From positions 959,770 through 1,023,769 of the forward strand of contig FJOG01000020.1 in NCBI GenBank assembly GCA_900073065.1: a stretch of DNA of 64,000 nucleotides. The letters are read 5' to 3'. Under the pieces are notes generated by a model that was not told the DNA's origin, did no database searches, and worked only from the letters and a program-made list of their open reading frames with translations. The DNA comes from Phialocephala subalpina. Its lineage: Eukaryota > Ascomycota > Leotiomycetes > Helotiales > Mollisiaceae. This document shows, one piece after another, positions 35,460 to 49,417 of this stretch. The translations under genes and the position numbers were made by a program. The first letter of the stretch is position 1, and each line of letters opens with the position of its first letter.

Positions 35460-35772
35460 GCTATGTAGTATGGTATCATCTACGTGGAAAGGTTGCTGAG
35501 AAGATGATGAGAGACCGGAAGTGGAGTGGAAGAGGACGGCAGACGAACTTTGAGGGTCGATATTCAAAACTAGTCCAAATTGGGAAATGCTAGCCCTCCT
35601 CGCTCCTTCCGCAAACAGAGCTCACCTCTTTGCTCTAATCTCTGTGTTATCTAAATCCTTGCCTTCACCACAACTCTCACTCTCGGTCTTCACATCTCAA
35701 ACTTCGACGCTATATTATCTGCCAAATATCATCCAGTGCTTTTCTCTATCGACCCTCTATCTAGAGCTTTAT
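35460..35772. other. Short intergenic region between convergent genes
   Basis: Holds the 3' flanks of the decayed plus-strand gene and of the alpha-glucosidase; nothing else is seen. Confidence 0.5.
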
Positions 35773-38878
<3,106 letters not shown>

Positions 38879-39434
38879 GTGCGGAAACGGATACAAAGCA
38901 ACTCTCAGCGAACACTGCCGCAGTCTCCTTGCTTTACAACTACAACCAAGAATGCTTTGAGGGCGTTCCTCGACTCGAATGTCAAGAAGGTTGCATACTT
39001 GTGCGAAGGTGTTGGCAAGCATTCATTTTTGATTCGGCGCAATCGTGATGCTGTCTGGGTATTTCAAAAGGCTCTCTCATCCCCCAGTACTAATGTTCCT
39101 CTAGATTGGGTACTTAAACGACAAAGGAGGTTGGGAGAGTCATGTGTTGTATGGCGCGTTCAAGGCTGGCCCGTACGAGGAGTATGAACATCATTAGAAG
39201 TTGGCAGTGTTCAAGATCATCAGAGCAGAGAGCGCTGATTATTCTGCGACTCCACAATCCGTCCAAGCGGGGGTTGCCAAGTCCATCTTGGGTAGCAAAC
39301 TGTGGGACTCGCGTCCTGGCGTCAATGTATTAGTTGAACAAGAGCCTTTGGATCTCGCGGAGTACGGACTCTGGTTGGGACATCGGCAGAACCAATCGAA
39401 TCCGGGGGAGCAGGGAAGTAAGTGCATTCTTTGA
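38879..39434 (+). pseudogene. Relic of an unidentified protein gene
   Basis: Protein-like blocks are spread over two frames. The first (about 38950-39085) reads NALRAFLDSNVKKVAYLCEG then VGKHSFLIRRNRDAVWVFQK. A second, from about 39105, reads LNDKGGWESHVLYGAFKAGP then YEEYEHH, followed by an in-frame TAG at about 39194, and continues KLAVFKIIRAESADYSATPQ, KSILGSKLWDSRPGVNVLVE and DLAEYGLWLGH up to the stop at 39434. The join between the blocks would need an intron of about 18 nt, which is too short. I do not recognise the family. A stop inside an otherwise good frame suggests decay; a functional gene with unusual splicing is less likely. Confidence 0.45.
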
Positions 39435-39856
39435 CACAAAAGTACTGCAGCTAGGTCTTCCGCGGAGATTAATCAATTATCGTCTTCCTACTCCGCAAGG
39501 ACTACTAGCGGAGCCACCCGCACCCTCAGGAATTTGGCCCGGATAACTTCCGTGGAGGTTTTTGCGGACGAACTCCGTAAGAGGACAGGGGAGGATCGAC
39601 CCGCAGATTCGAGGTAAGAATCTTACAATAATCACACTATTTCACGTCAAGTGACAGGCTGACAACTAAACAAGCTTTGCTCGGCACGTCAACTTTTCCC
39701 AAACCCCGGAGAGAACCACAGAGTGTGGGGGTTTTATGAAAGGAAGTGCGGAGGTGAGGCGAAGAAGTATTCGAGCTGTCTTGAGCTTATTAAGAAAATC
39801 AATCCCTCCCTATTTCAAAATGTGTGTTTCGAATTTTCCTTATAAAAATTTTAATT
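39435..39856. other. Intergenic, no feature seen
   Basis: Nothing coding or structural is supported between the relic and the decayed lactonohydrolase. Confidence 0.4.
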
Positions 39857-41162
39857 ATGGCTTCAGTCTTTTCAACATTAATCAACGCACTCCCAACTAA
39901 CTTCAAAAGCAATGTTTCAAGCTCAATATGGAGTTGATACAACACCAAGGAGCTTGCAATTCTCCCAAGAAACTTCAATCGCACTTGTAAGTCACAGTTC
40001 CATCCCGAAAGGATGATCATATTGACGTGGGACGGTGTTTCAACCACCATGGTTTGCAACGACGGACGACACGTCTCTTGAATCTCTGTACACCCAACTC
40101 TTCGCATTACCCTGCTCAAACACTGACTTCTACACAGAAATGCATACTTCAACACCACGAACTTCGTCGCCTTCGACCCCTCATTCTTCGACATCATTGG
40201 ACCAACTGCAAAAGTAGAACACATCATTACTCTCCCACCTGAGACCAACCTCGAAGCAGCATGCTTTGTCAAATCAACAAATCAGCTTTTCTTCGCTGCA
40301 TGGGGATTTGATCATGACTGGCAATACATGATTGACGTTGAAACAAATGAACTCAAGAATATCACAACAGATCCTCCAACGATGAATGCACATGGCTGTG
40401 TATATTACAACGACTCCATGCACGTCGCTACAGATGGGGGAGCAGGGCACTACGCTTCGATTGTGAAGATCGACCCCAAGACACTGAAGGCGGAGACTCT
40501 AATCAATAACTTCTACCAACAACCTTTCTTGGGTTCAATGATTTGGACATCAATCCTAATCGCAATTTCTGGGTTACGGACTCTCAATCTGCTTGGGTAC
40601 GTTACGTGGATTTTTTGGCTGAGAGGAATTGATGCTGACTTGCTTCAAGGGACGTTACATGAAACCTTCGCTCCATTGACCACCCCGCCGTCTGCTTCAT
40701 AAATGCCACAACCATGAACACCAAATTGGTCTTCGGTGCAACCGGAAACACAAACGGGATCGCTTTTGCTGAAGAGGGGACTCTCTATGCCGACAGCACA
40801 GGGATCTCCTCCGGCCGTCCTAACGTCAAAGATCCCTTCAAACCGCGTACACTCCTCGCCTACGATACTCTCGGTGGTCGGCCCCTCCTTCGGAACGAAC
40901 GTCTATTCTCGAACTCGATCTCGTATTATTGTGACGGAGTGAGAGTCTCGAGAAATGGATTGGTGTTTTGTACTACTGGGGATGGAGTCGATGTTATTGA
41001 GCCGAAGAATGGATTACGCTTGGGAGGATCAGGGTAGGGGACGGGGAACAGCTTGACGCGGCTGTTAATTTGGCGTTTGACAATCATACGCTTTGGGTTG
41101 TCGGACAAGGTGGGGTTTGGAAGATTAGTGGGACCAAGGAGCTGCTGACGAGGAAGTGGTGA
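39857..41162 (+). pseudogene. Decayed SMP-30/gluconolactonase-like lactonohydrolase
   Basis: Blocks of a six-bladed SMP-30/LRE-like beta-propeller are clear: HIITLPPETNLEAACFVKST, AAWGFDHDWQYMIDVETNEL, NAHGCVYYNDSMHVATDGG, FNDLDINPNRNFWVTDSQSA, TTMNTKLVFGATGNTNGIAF, SISYYCDGVRVSRNGLVF, then GDGVDVIEPKNG and LAFDNHTLWVVGQGGVWKIS. They do not lie in one frame. An early TGA follows SSSIWS (about 39936). Frame changes are needed near 40140, at about 40531-40535 (one base missing in GGGTTC), around 40660-40690 and near 41030. One plausible intron starts with GTACGT after DSQSAW and ends CTTCAAG. Such enzymes open lactone rings; the active copy would have been a metal-dependent hydrolase. The number of lesions makes this a pseudogene. 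Confidence 0.75.
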
Positions 41163-41780
41163 TTGCGCAGGGGTGGAGACGAGGTAGTTCGTCTTTGTTA
41201 TTAAAGATAGATGGCGCCCGCCATGTAAAGGTACGGCAAAAGACGTCGAAAAAGGTAGAGCTCGGATATTTCTTCCAGAATGAGCCATTTGCTATTGCTC
41301 AAATGTTGGAAGGTAATCTTACGTTCTATCTGTAAGGCTTTTTGCTCAAATGTTTTCAACCTAGGACAGACAATGGTTTTCACACCACATTCAATCCAAG
41401 AAGCCGAGGAATGCCCATATTCGTTTCAAGGGCGAATCTCGGCTATGCTTCGCTTAAAAAGGGGGCGTGGAATATGTGTACACAGCAAGTGAACCGCGCA
41501 TTGCGTCTTCAGGTACGGAAACCTTACGAAAATAGAATTATGGTTCTAAAACAATTTGCAAGTATCCTCCCCAAGATTTTATCACCGCTCACTAACAAAA
41601 CATCAAGTGACATAGCGAAGTCTCCAAACTATCCAACAAACACATCGATCATCTCATCCTTTTCTTCTCACTCAGCTCATCCAGATAAGATATGCTTGGC
41701 CTAAGAGGCAGTACGATAAAAGAAAAAAATAAAGCCTCCAGAAAGAAAAACTTGACACGTTACCTCATAATCTTTGGAGC
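41163..41780. other. Intergenic, convergent 3' region
   Basis: No gene is seen. It lies between the decayed lactonohydrolase (plus) and the C2H2 gene (minus). Confidence 0.45.
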
Positions 41781-41807
41781 GTAAGTGAGTAAAAGTTACT
41801 CACTTAC
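41781..41807. repeat. Perfect 12-bp inverted repeat at the stop codon of the C2H2 gene
   Basis: GTAAGTGAGTAA (41781-41792) and its exact reverse complement (41796-41807) are separated by AAG. The right arm includes the TAA stop codon (41796-41798) of the minus-strand zinc-finger gene, so the mRNA would form a strong 12-bp hairpin exactly at the end of the coding region. Confidence 0.75.
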
Positions 41808-43170
41808 ACTCCATGAGCTCTCTGTGCTTAACGTATGTTGTCGAACCCTATCTACATCACTCGATTTCGGCGTAGAATGAGCTGAATCAGCCTCCAACTT
41901 CAATCTGTTTTCTTCGCAATGTTTGCAATCTAGCCAAGAAGACGAGATGTGCTGAGGCGTGACTGTCCGGCCAGTCGCCATCTTGGCGGCACTTCTTGCT
42001 GAATCGATGTCTCCATATGGAAGTCCATGATGGAGCTACGAGTCTCGGAGTGTTAGCAATTTCCATATCAGTGCCCGAATTGGATCTCACCAATCACCGA
42101 TGGATATAGAAAGAACATTACTCACCTCTAAGTGCTTGAGCAGCTCGAATTCAGCGAACCGAGATGGAGATTGAGAGGCGCAAGACCCGATAGCACATTC
42201 GAACTCTTCGCAATTCAGTACACTGATCATTGTCACACATTCTTGCAATCTTACTGCCATGATCACGCCGAATATGTTTCACCACATCATCTTGAGTGAG
42301 AAACCCATCTCTCCTCCCAGCCTTGCAGTGATTGAGAGGACAATCGGCTCCCTCATGACAAGTCCGAATATGGTTCAGCCACTTGTCTTTCCTTACAAAG
42401 ATTTTGGGCGCCCGATCACACTTGGGATACGGACAGGTGAGACCTTGTGAGCTGTCTTCGCCCGACTGCACATGTGCATGCGCAGTCAACGTATGCCGTT
42501 TGAGGTCGTAATTACTCCTAAATGGCTTTCGGTACGAGCATCCGCTCACCGTGCAGACGAGTGGGGTAATATGAACGTTTTCCAAATGGGTTTGGAGGAT
42601 CCGACGGGATTTGAAGACAGCCTTGGATTTGCAGTTCCCGGACCAAGGGCAGCGGCAAGGCTGGGTCTCTTCCCATCGTCGTAGGACCTCAATTGAGTGG
42701 TCTCTTAGATGGGATTTGAAATCGCACAATGTCTGGAAGGGTCGGGAAGTGCAGCCGTGGTAGCTGCAATGCAGCTTGTGGTCTAGTGGCTGTACTGCGT
42801 GCTGTGTTGGACTCGCCCGAGTCTCGAGCGTCAAGATATCGTCGTTAGGCTGCGCCCGACTTCCTGGTGGGCTTTCAGCTTGGAAATCCAAAAGAACGTG
42901 CTTCAAGATCCACGAGTCCGGCTCTGGAAAGGAGGAGGGCGAACTGTTGACGAATCAGCTTGAGTTCTAGTTCGGCTATGCGACCAACGTGCATAAAGGG
43001 CATTTTGACTCGGATGTGAAGGCTCTCACTTACCTGACAAGGATCTCAGAATCCAAGGAGAGTCGAAACCATTCGTCTGAGAAAGGCGGCGGGTAGATTG
43101 GGCTCTGCAGCCCTTCGAGGGCATTTTCGAGTTCAAGGCTGGATGCGCTGGACCAATAGGGACCCGTCAT
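41796..43170 (-). CDS. Multi-finger C2H2 zinc-finger protein (copy A)
   Basis: Four exons (43034-43170, 42255-42943, 42126-42205, 41796-42035) splice in frame to 381 residues. Exon 1 begins MTGPYWSSASSLELENALEG. At least five C2H2-type fingers follow: about residues 105-128 (CSYHGC...HLRDH), 144-170 (CRCPWSGNCKSK...HLENVH), 176-201 (CTVSGCSYRKPF...HTLTAH), 216-242 (CPYPKCDRAPKIFVRKDKW...) and 247-274 (CPLNHCKAGRRDG...HIRRDH). A Cys pair FECAIGSCAS after intron 2 suggests one more, degenerate finger that continues across intron 3. The 49-nt intron 2 (42206-42254, GTAAGATTGC...GCGAAG, with TACTGAAT branch site) removes an apparent frameshift. The role is probably DNA binding. The architecture resembles the neighbouring gene at 44225-45241. 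Confidence 0.8.
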
Positions 43171-44224
43171 CTCGGTGTGGAATTGGCTTTAGCCGAGAGA
43201 GGCGAGGTAAACAGCTGAAAAAGGCCTTCGGTGAGCGTTTTGGCTGGGAATGATTGTCAAAGTCGAATTGGGGGAGGCGATCGCGCTTATATGCTTCTTC
43301 TGCCTTGGAGTTCAGGTATGGCGGACAACATGTTGAAATTTTACTTTGCGAGCCTGCCCCACACCAGTCGGGCCACCGCCCAGTGCCTTAGGTACGTCTT
43401 GAACCCTAGCTAGCGGGAAAGGATGGCTTGATGTACTATCCAGGAGGGTAGCAATTAAGTCTCATTTGGGTAGAAGTTTCATTCCGTCATAATAGAAACG
43501 GACGGAGAAAGTATATCATAATATTGCTAGGGAATGTAGAGGCCCATAAGAAATACATAATCATACCAATGTCCCAATTGAAGTCCCAATCGACATGAGA
43601 GATAGGAGATATTTCACATGCAGAAAGTACCATCAACATATTTACTGCAAAGAAACGCAAGGTGACAACAGTTACACGAATCGCTCTCCAAGTCAATTTC
43701 AGACAAATCAACAGACAACGAGACAAGACACCTTTTCAGCCCAATTTTGATAGACCACGACGGATCTTTTCATACCATCACTCTCCGGCGGCAGCGGTGG
43801 AAACCCTGCTCCACATCTAAGATACGAATTTGAAATGGATTGGGCCAAGAAGCTGTGGTGAAGACAGGTGGTCAATCATGAATGGAGCTTGGTCCTTCCG
43901 TATCCGATCCGGTTGGATGGTAGCAGTCGACAGGTGCAGGTTATTTAGGTTTTGGTGCTCATGCTGTAGCATCGAGGGCGCAGTGGTCAATTTCTGCTTA
44001 TCTGATGGAGTACAAAGTCAGCAGAGGTCCATCATGGTGGTCAAATGCCATGCTCACCATTTGTTGCCATGTAGAGAGCATCAACATACTCGATTCATAT
44101 CCATCATTCCATATAAAATAACAATAAATGCTGCCACAGAGAGATGAAACTTGGTCGAAGCTCTTGTCTCCAGATGGTCTGGCTGGGCCTTTCATAGGCA
44201 ACATCCAGGAAATCCAGCGCGTGC
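43171..44224. other. Intergenic between the two C2H2 genes
   Basis: Promoter of copy A and 3' flank of copy B. No further coding feature is supported. Confidence 0.5.
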
Positions 44225-45241
44225 TCAGCCAATCCACGCATGGTCAAGGTTGGTATGTTCGAAGAGTTCTTGTTCGTTGTCGAAATACTGAGAGCAAATG
44301 TGGCATACTATCTCCATGTGATACTTCTTGTCGTGCTCGCGCAGCTTGTCCTTGCGCTTCCACGACTTCACTCTTGTCACACAATTAGGTCTCTCGCATC
44401 TGAAAGGTTTGTCTGGATTTGGATCGTGTTTGGCACGATGATGGCGCTCTTCATCACTCTTGCTGGCGAAAGGCCGGGTATGGCGGCAGCTAGGAACTCG
44501 ACAGTTAATTCCTTTGCCGTGGACGTTCTTCAGATGAGAACGATAGCTCTGTAGATTCTTGAAAACGTAGCCCCTTCGACAACCATCAAGGAGGCACTGT
44601 GTCGCACGAAAATTCGCTTCCAAGTCCACTTCATTCCAACCTGACTGCCCATCGTCACTCGCCTCGATTCGACTTGCCGAAGACTGCGGTTGATCGTTGA
44701 CGACAAGGTCGGAGCTTTGAACAGGAGAAGAATGATTTACGTACGCTGTGACAGCTGTTGAGGAGTAGGGGCCCATTCCTGGGCTCTCATAAGGTGAAGT
44801 CTCTGGTGGCCGCTTGAACCTTTGATCATAACCCTCAACAACACCGTCCATCTCCTCCTGCTCCCCCATACCATCCATGACTTGATCGGTTCCTTCCAAA
44901 AGTTCCCCGTACTCTGGTGCAGCCCTCCATCCTATCCTGTACTGATCTCGAGGGTGTCTATCGCTCCCAGCGCCTGTAGCAGCAACGTCATCACCATAAA
45001 ATGCGCTGTTGTAATCGCAGCCACATGATCCTTCATATCTCTGACACAACTCGCAAGCCTCGAAGCTTCCATAAACGTTTGTTGGATGTTGGCTCGTGGT
45101 ATAGGCTTCGGATTCAGCTTGGAAGGTGTGTGTATAATCCGGAATTGACATGCTGGCGTACGGTGACGTGGTGAAGGACGAGAATGATGGCGATCTTCCC
45201 CTATTCGATGGATCTGTTATTTTGCTAGCGAAAACGCGCAT
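44225..45241 (-). CDS. C2H2 zinc-finger protein (copy B)
   Basis: A single exon encodes 338 residues. The first 200 residues are Ser/Asp/Glu/Tyr-rich and probably disordered, but include a small Cys cluster (EACELCQRYEGSCGCDY) that could bind metal. Four C2H2 fingers follow: about 216-241 (CLLDGCRRGYVFKNL...HLKNVH), 247-272 (CRVPSCRHTRPFASKSDEERH), 282-308 (CERPNCVTRVKSWKRKDKLREH) and 313-334 (CHICSQYFDNEQELFEH). The second and third match the order and wording of fingers in copy A (RKPFRSNYDLKRH and IFVRKDKWLNH), so the two genes are probably diverged duplicates in tandem. The ATG at 45241 is the first start; MSIPDYTHTF at residue 31 is an alternative. Confidence 0.85.
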   Translation of the reverse strand: MRVFASKITDPSNRGRSPSFSSFTTSPYASMSIPDYTHTFQAESEAYTTSQHPTNVYGSFEACELCQRYEGSCGCDYNSAFYGDDVAATGAGSDRHPRDQYRIGWRAAPEYGELLEGTDQVMDGMGEQEEMDGVVEGYDQRFKRPPETSPYESPGMGPYSSTAVTAYVNHSSPVQSSDLVVNDQPQSSASRIEASDDGQSGWNEVDLEANFRATQCLLDGCRRGYVFKNLQSYRSHLKNVHGKGINCRVPSCRHTRPFASKSDEERHHRAKHDPNPDKPFRCERPNCVTRVKSWKRKDKLREHDKKYHMEIVCHICSQYFDNEQELFEHTNLDHAWIG

Positions 45242-48022
45242 TGAGAGACTGTTTCGAGAGGTTTGACGCCTTGAGGAAGAACGTTTGTTGAATTTTTTGC
45301 GGTAGTCGATGCTCTATGCCGGCGTTGCTGTTACTCCATTGCTGACGGAGTTCGGCAAATAGATAACCTACTCGCGGCTCTGCTAACCCATCGTCACAAA
45401 ACTCCTATAAGACAACTTAGACAAATACAGAGGCCTCACGACCTTCCTAATCTATCATCCGTTGGCGGATGAGCTCAAGGAAGAGATGGTATTCTTCCTA
45501 TTGGCGAATAGGTTCGTGCTCGGAAGCGGGTTTGAATCCGATAGCTGTGCAACTGCAGCTGTGAGGCCGCCCTTTTTTATTTATTTATTATGCATGCGAG
45601 ATAACCCAATGGCAGCTTGAGGTTGGGCAGCAGTAGTAATATCTTGAGGAAGTGGAGAGACTTGGGTTGGTTGGTCTTCTAGATGCTAGTTGATGCTCAG
45701 TCTCAACCACTAGAAATGGATCGGTGAGGGAGGAGCTGCCGAAGATCGGTGGATGGACTCTTGATTCGACCGGCCCCCTTTTTTTGTTGCAGCAGGCTCA
45801 CAGGGAGGTTGACAGCAGAATTGCCCGCTGATAAAACACTTAACTGAGTGAAGAACGTTCCATCTGCACTGATTAGCTTTCAAAGAGGAGTGACAGTATC
45901 AGCGGGATCGGCGGCTGGAACCAAACGCTTCGGACTTTATGGGAGATACCAGGTGCGAATGTATGAAGGCTCGCAGACCAAATTGATTTGATATATCGTA
46001 CATGTAGCATGCGAGTGTGGGCCTAGCAGGGATGGAACCGGAGTAGGAAATGCCCTTTTCGCCAAGCTAGGAAACGTCGCCAAGGACCAGAAACATGCTT
46101 CGTACAGTAGAGAAGGGTGAGATACTGCCAGCGACACATCGCCCGCATTTTGGTAGATCTGACGAATTGGTTGGAAGTATGAGAAGGAAAGGAATCGCCG
46201 CTCCACGTCCTGATCGAATGAGTTCTTGGAAGGATAACATAATTCCATGTAGTTCGGGGGAATTGAAGCCGACGACAAGGACTGCACCATATTAGCATTG
46301 GTTGCGAGAAGGAACAGTTGTGTAGGCTATGCAAAGCAAGTACTCACAAAACAAACATCACCTCAGTGTACCTCAGCCATCAACTCACCGAGAGCCTGAC
46401 GCTCAGCGTTGGACGCGCGAGATGGAATTGACGCGTCAGGCAGTCCGGCAGGCTCTGCAGGCTCTACAGGGGGTACACAGGTACATGAGGCCTAGGTATT
46501 TTGCCTTACGAGCAGGCTGGTTGATAGGAGAGTGTCGAAGAAAGCCTAAGTTGTAAGTATGTAAGGTAAAAGGGCAGATTCACGTCGAGGGGCAGCCTAA
46601 CACTTATCATGGCAGTCGGACATTGGAGGGGCAGTCGAGCGCCCTCAAATGATCGGGCGCTCCTCCCCCCAGGGCCCAATTGAGCAATGGTCGGTGAGAT
46701 CATGCAGGTGCGAATATTGGGGGCGTTCGAAAAGTGTCAATTGATTTGTTCGTTTAATGTTGCGGCTGAAATGGTTGCAGCCACAACAGGAACCGGGGAT
46801 TGGTCGGCAAAGCGAGCTGAAGACAGAGAGCGAGCAAGAAGAAGACGGTAACTTGGTCGGGAGAGTGCTGGTTCTAAATACTTCAAATTGAAAGGATCTC
46901 CAGGGCACTCCACCTCCCCCTGACTAGATAACTTCGAGCCTCGCACCAGGGCGCACGACCGAGTAGCCGCCAGCTTCCCTTATGGAAACACGAATCGAGT
47001 CTACACGAGATCGTCGATGAACATCGCAGTTCTTCCTTCCTCTTGGTCGCCTCGACATCTCCAGAACGGAACCAGCAGTCGGCACCAGCTAAAATATAGG
47101 GGCTCCGACGTGATCAATGACCAATTCCTTTCTGATTGGATATTCCTGAACCCCAATTGCTTCATCTTGGCCTTTACAGCCTCAAAACAATGGACCTTCG
47201 ACATTGAAACCTGATTCCATGAGACAACCTTGAAGCCCGCAAATACAACGGTAAAACCAGCCCCATGGAAAATAACGAAGTTCTTGGCATTGTCATGCTC
47301 CACATTCTGGTCAGGAGAGGCTTGAATGAAAACTGGTTGACAAACAGAGGTAGCCAACAGACAAGTGATTTCCAAATCCCAATCACTTCGACCTCCCAGC
47401 TTTGAAACAGTCAAAAATTTAGCAGTACGGAATCCAAACATGTCGTTGAAGTCGTCCGCCTCCAAATCTTCGCAATAACGCCTCAAGAAACTTCAAAGAA
47501 GAGCTGGACACTGACTTATCCCAAGCAGCGCAGTATCGAGAGGATGGAACACGCCAACTTTCCCAGATCAAGTTCAACAATATCCACCACACCTCAAATA
47601 CTGGATGCAAAACAGGATATTGTGGAGAGATGAAATCTCTTCGACCTTGGTCGAACCAGCCCAGCAAACGTCCAAACACCACAAGTACACAGGGAAAGAC
47701 TCAATGACCGGCCAACGCCACTTGGCAAGCTATGTCCTCGCAGGAAAAGGAACAAGAAGAACAAGAAGAACAAGGACCGAAGTGACGGAGAATGATTGTC
47801 TAGGGGACTCGGGCATTCAAGAGGGTTTCCATAATCGACTGAACCAACGGCACCCGCTCCCAATGTCCCAGCGTTCGAAGGAGATCCAGACACGTTGCCA
47901 CGAATATACTTGCACACTCCACCGACCAAGCATGAGGGCATGCCGTCCATTATAGACAAGGTATACAAGGAATAATACAACGCTTTCCCCCTGGACCCGT
48001 GGGATATTGTCCGTACCTATGT
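45242..48022. other. Gene-poor stretch, 2.8 kb
   Basis: No gene is convincing. A minus-strand open frame at 47001-47486 (161 codons, with EDLEADDFNDMFGFRTAKFL) has protein-like composition but no known domain, and the opposite strand is also partly open. A minus frame at 47594-47980 and a purine-rich repeat of AAGAAGAAC units near 47750 are also present. They could be exons of one hypothetical gene, but splice sites that join them are not clear. Confidence 0.35.
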
Positions 48023-48779
48023 TCATGATGTGCCCTGGCTCATTTCCCCCACTTCGGCTGCGACCTTCGCCTCCATCTTCCTCCTCGCTGTCAATATCAT
48101 CTCTTCCCTCCTCTTTTGTAGCAGAGCTTGTCTCTCGCCCTTATTCTGACTCCAAGCTTGTCCTTGCTTCTGTTTCGCAGTCTCTTCCTCTAGACTATCC
48201 TGCCTGCTCGCTTCTTCTGCCAACTTCGATTTCAGGTTGTATCGTGTTATTAGATCTGGTTGTGAAGGCTTCGCTTGCGCTGGAGTTGAAGCCGTGGATG
48301 CCGAAGAGGATGAAGCCGCAACTGGCAGCGGAGGTTGAAACGACTGCGGAGGCTGTGAGAGTCCCATGTTAGCCAGAACATCCGGAATAGACAATCCTAC
48401 CAGAATTGGTTCGGATCTATATTGAGAATCGTGAAGCAGGACCTCCCCATGACATGACGTGTTGTGAAGATCAGAGAAAAGGAACTGCAAAGGCACGCAC
48501 CACTTCCAATCCTCTCCCACTCAATATCCTCTCCGTAGTAGCCACCACATTTCCTCCGTTCCGCTGTAGATCCCACATTATGTTCCGCCGCGACACCTGC
48601 GGGAACATTTGCTGTATGCGTTCTACATCTGCCTCCCTCGCGCGTATGTTGTTTGCTGACGTAGCGCTTCTGCTCTGCACCGTCGATGGATTTGAGGAGA
48701 AGAAGAAATATCGTATCGCGAGACCGCCCAAGACGAGCAGGATGAGGAGCTGTGGTAGGTTTATTGTTTGTTCTTCCAT
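48023..48779 (-). CDS. CUE-domain, N-terminally anchored membrane protein
   Basis: Two exons (48501-48779 and 48023-48352) splice to 202 residues. A membrane helix (about 10-27, LLILLVLGGLAIRYFFF) precedes a ubiquitin-binding CUE domain (about 51-90) with the MFP motif (58-60) and the WDL dileucine-like site (69-71). The C-terminal part has a Ser/Ala/Pro-rich linker, NLKSKLAEEASRQDSLEEE and a basic, coiled helix. The layout resembles yeast Cue4 and the N-terminal half of Cue1, which recruits Ubc7 at the endoplasmic reticulum; ER-associated degradation is therefore the likely setting. The splice pair GTGCGT...CTCACAG (148 nt, CTAAC branch site) is phase 0 and joins GRGLEV to PPQSFQPP. An alternative acceptor at about 48416 does not keep frame. 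A CACGTG lies about 240 bp upstream. Confidence 0.85.
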
Positions 48780-49417
48780 AGTGTGGTGGTTGCTTCGAGG
48801 GTGGGATTTGGTTCGGAGGTAGGAGCGTGGAAGTTGGGCTGGATGCGCGAGGGTGGTTGTCCTTGCTTTGTCGCGACACTGACGAGCTCGAACAATGGAA
48901 TACCAGATTTCCTGGCGTAGCCTATCGTAGGAAACAGGGAAGGATTGGGGGAGGTAGAGAAGTTGGATACAAGGAAAGTCACGTCCAGTCAGTCAGATAT
49001 TAAATTGGGGAAGTTGTCACGTGTCAGGAATTTCTTATCGGGCTTGACTTCACTTCAAGTGACTATGCAAGGAGCAATCCCTCAGATATTGTGCCAATAA
49101 ACTGTCAGATTTGATAGTATTCATTCATGATCATTGAGATCTCGACAGAATCTATCTGCAACTGTATTGCGAACCTGGACCGGTTGCAACAATGCCAGCT
49201 AATAAGCAACGAAGTCTGTCCAGATCAGCCTCCTGATCCGTGAACGCCATTGCAAATCGGATAAACGCCAGCCCTTGATTGTATGCAGCGATGTTTTGGC
49301 GCCATAATTCCCATTAGCGATCATTAACAAAGACCTGCCACCAGCTTGCCACCGCTATTTTCGTTGGAGATGAAAACCAAAGTACCACCAAGATCTGCAC
49401 CAATCAAGACAACCAGA
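48780..49417. other. Intergenic: CUE gene promoter and NOT2 3' flank
   Basis: No gene is seen. A perfect CACGTG (49018-49023) is a possible bHLH-factor site upstream of the CUE gene. Confidence 0.5.

Noticed and set aside
42206..42254. Apparent frameshift inside the C2H2 gene copy A
   Set aside because: A 49-nt intron with GTAAGA donor, branch-like TACTGAAT and AAG acceptor restores the frame, so the gene is treated as intact.
45520..45560. GGTTTGAATCC-like sequence suggesting a tRNA T arm
   Set aside because: No A box, acceptor stem or anticodon arm can be built around it.
47001..47980. Possible hypothetical gene on the minus strand
   Set aside because: Composition is protein-like but no domain is seen, the frames do not join by clear splice sites, and the opposite strand is also partly open.
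48353..48424. Acceptor at about 48416 for the CUE-domain gene intron
   Set aside because: It would leave the second exon out of phase; the CTCACAG acceptor at 48353-48354 keeps phase 0 and has a CTAAC branch site.
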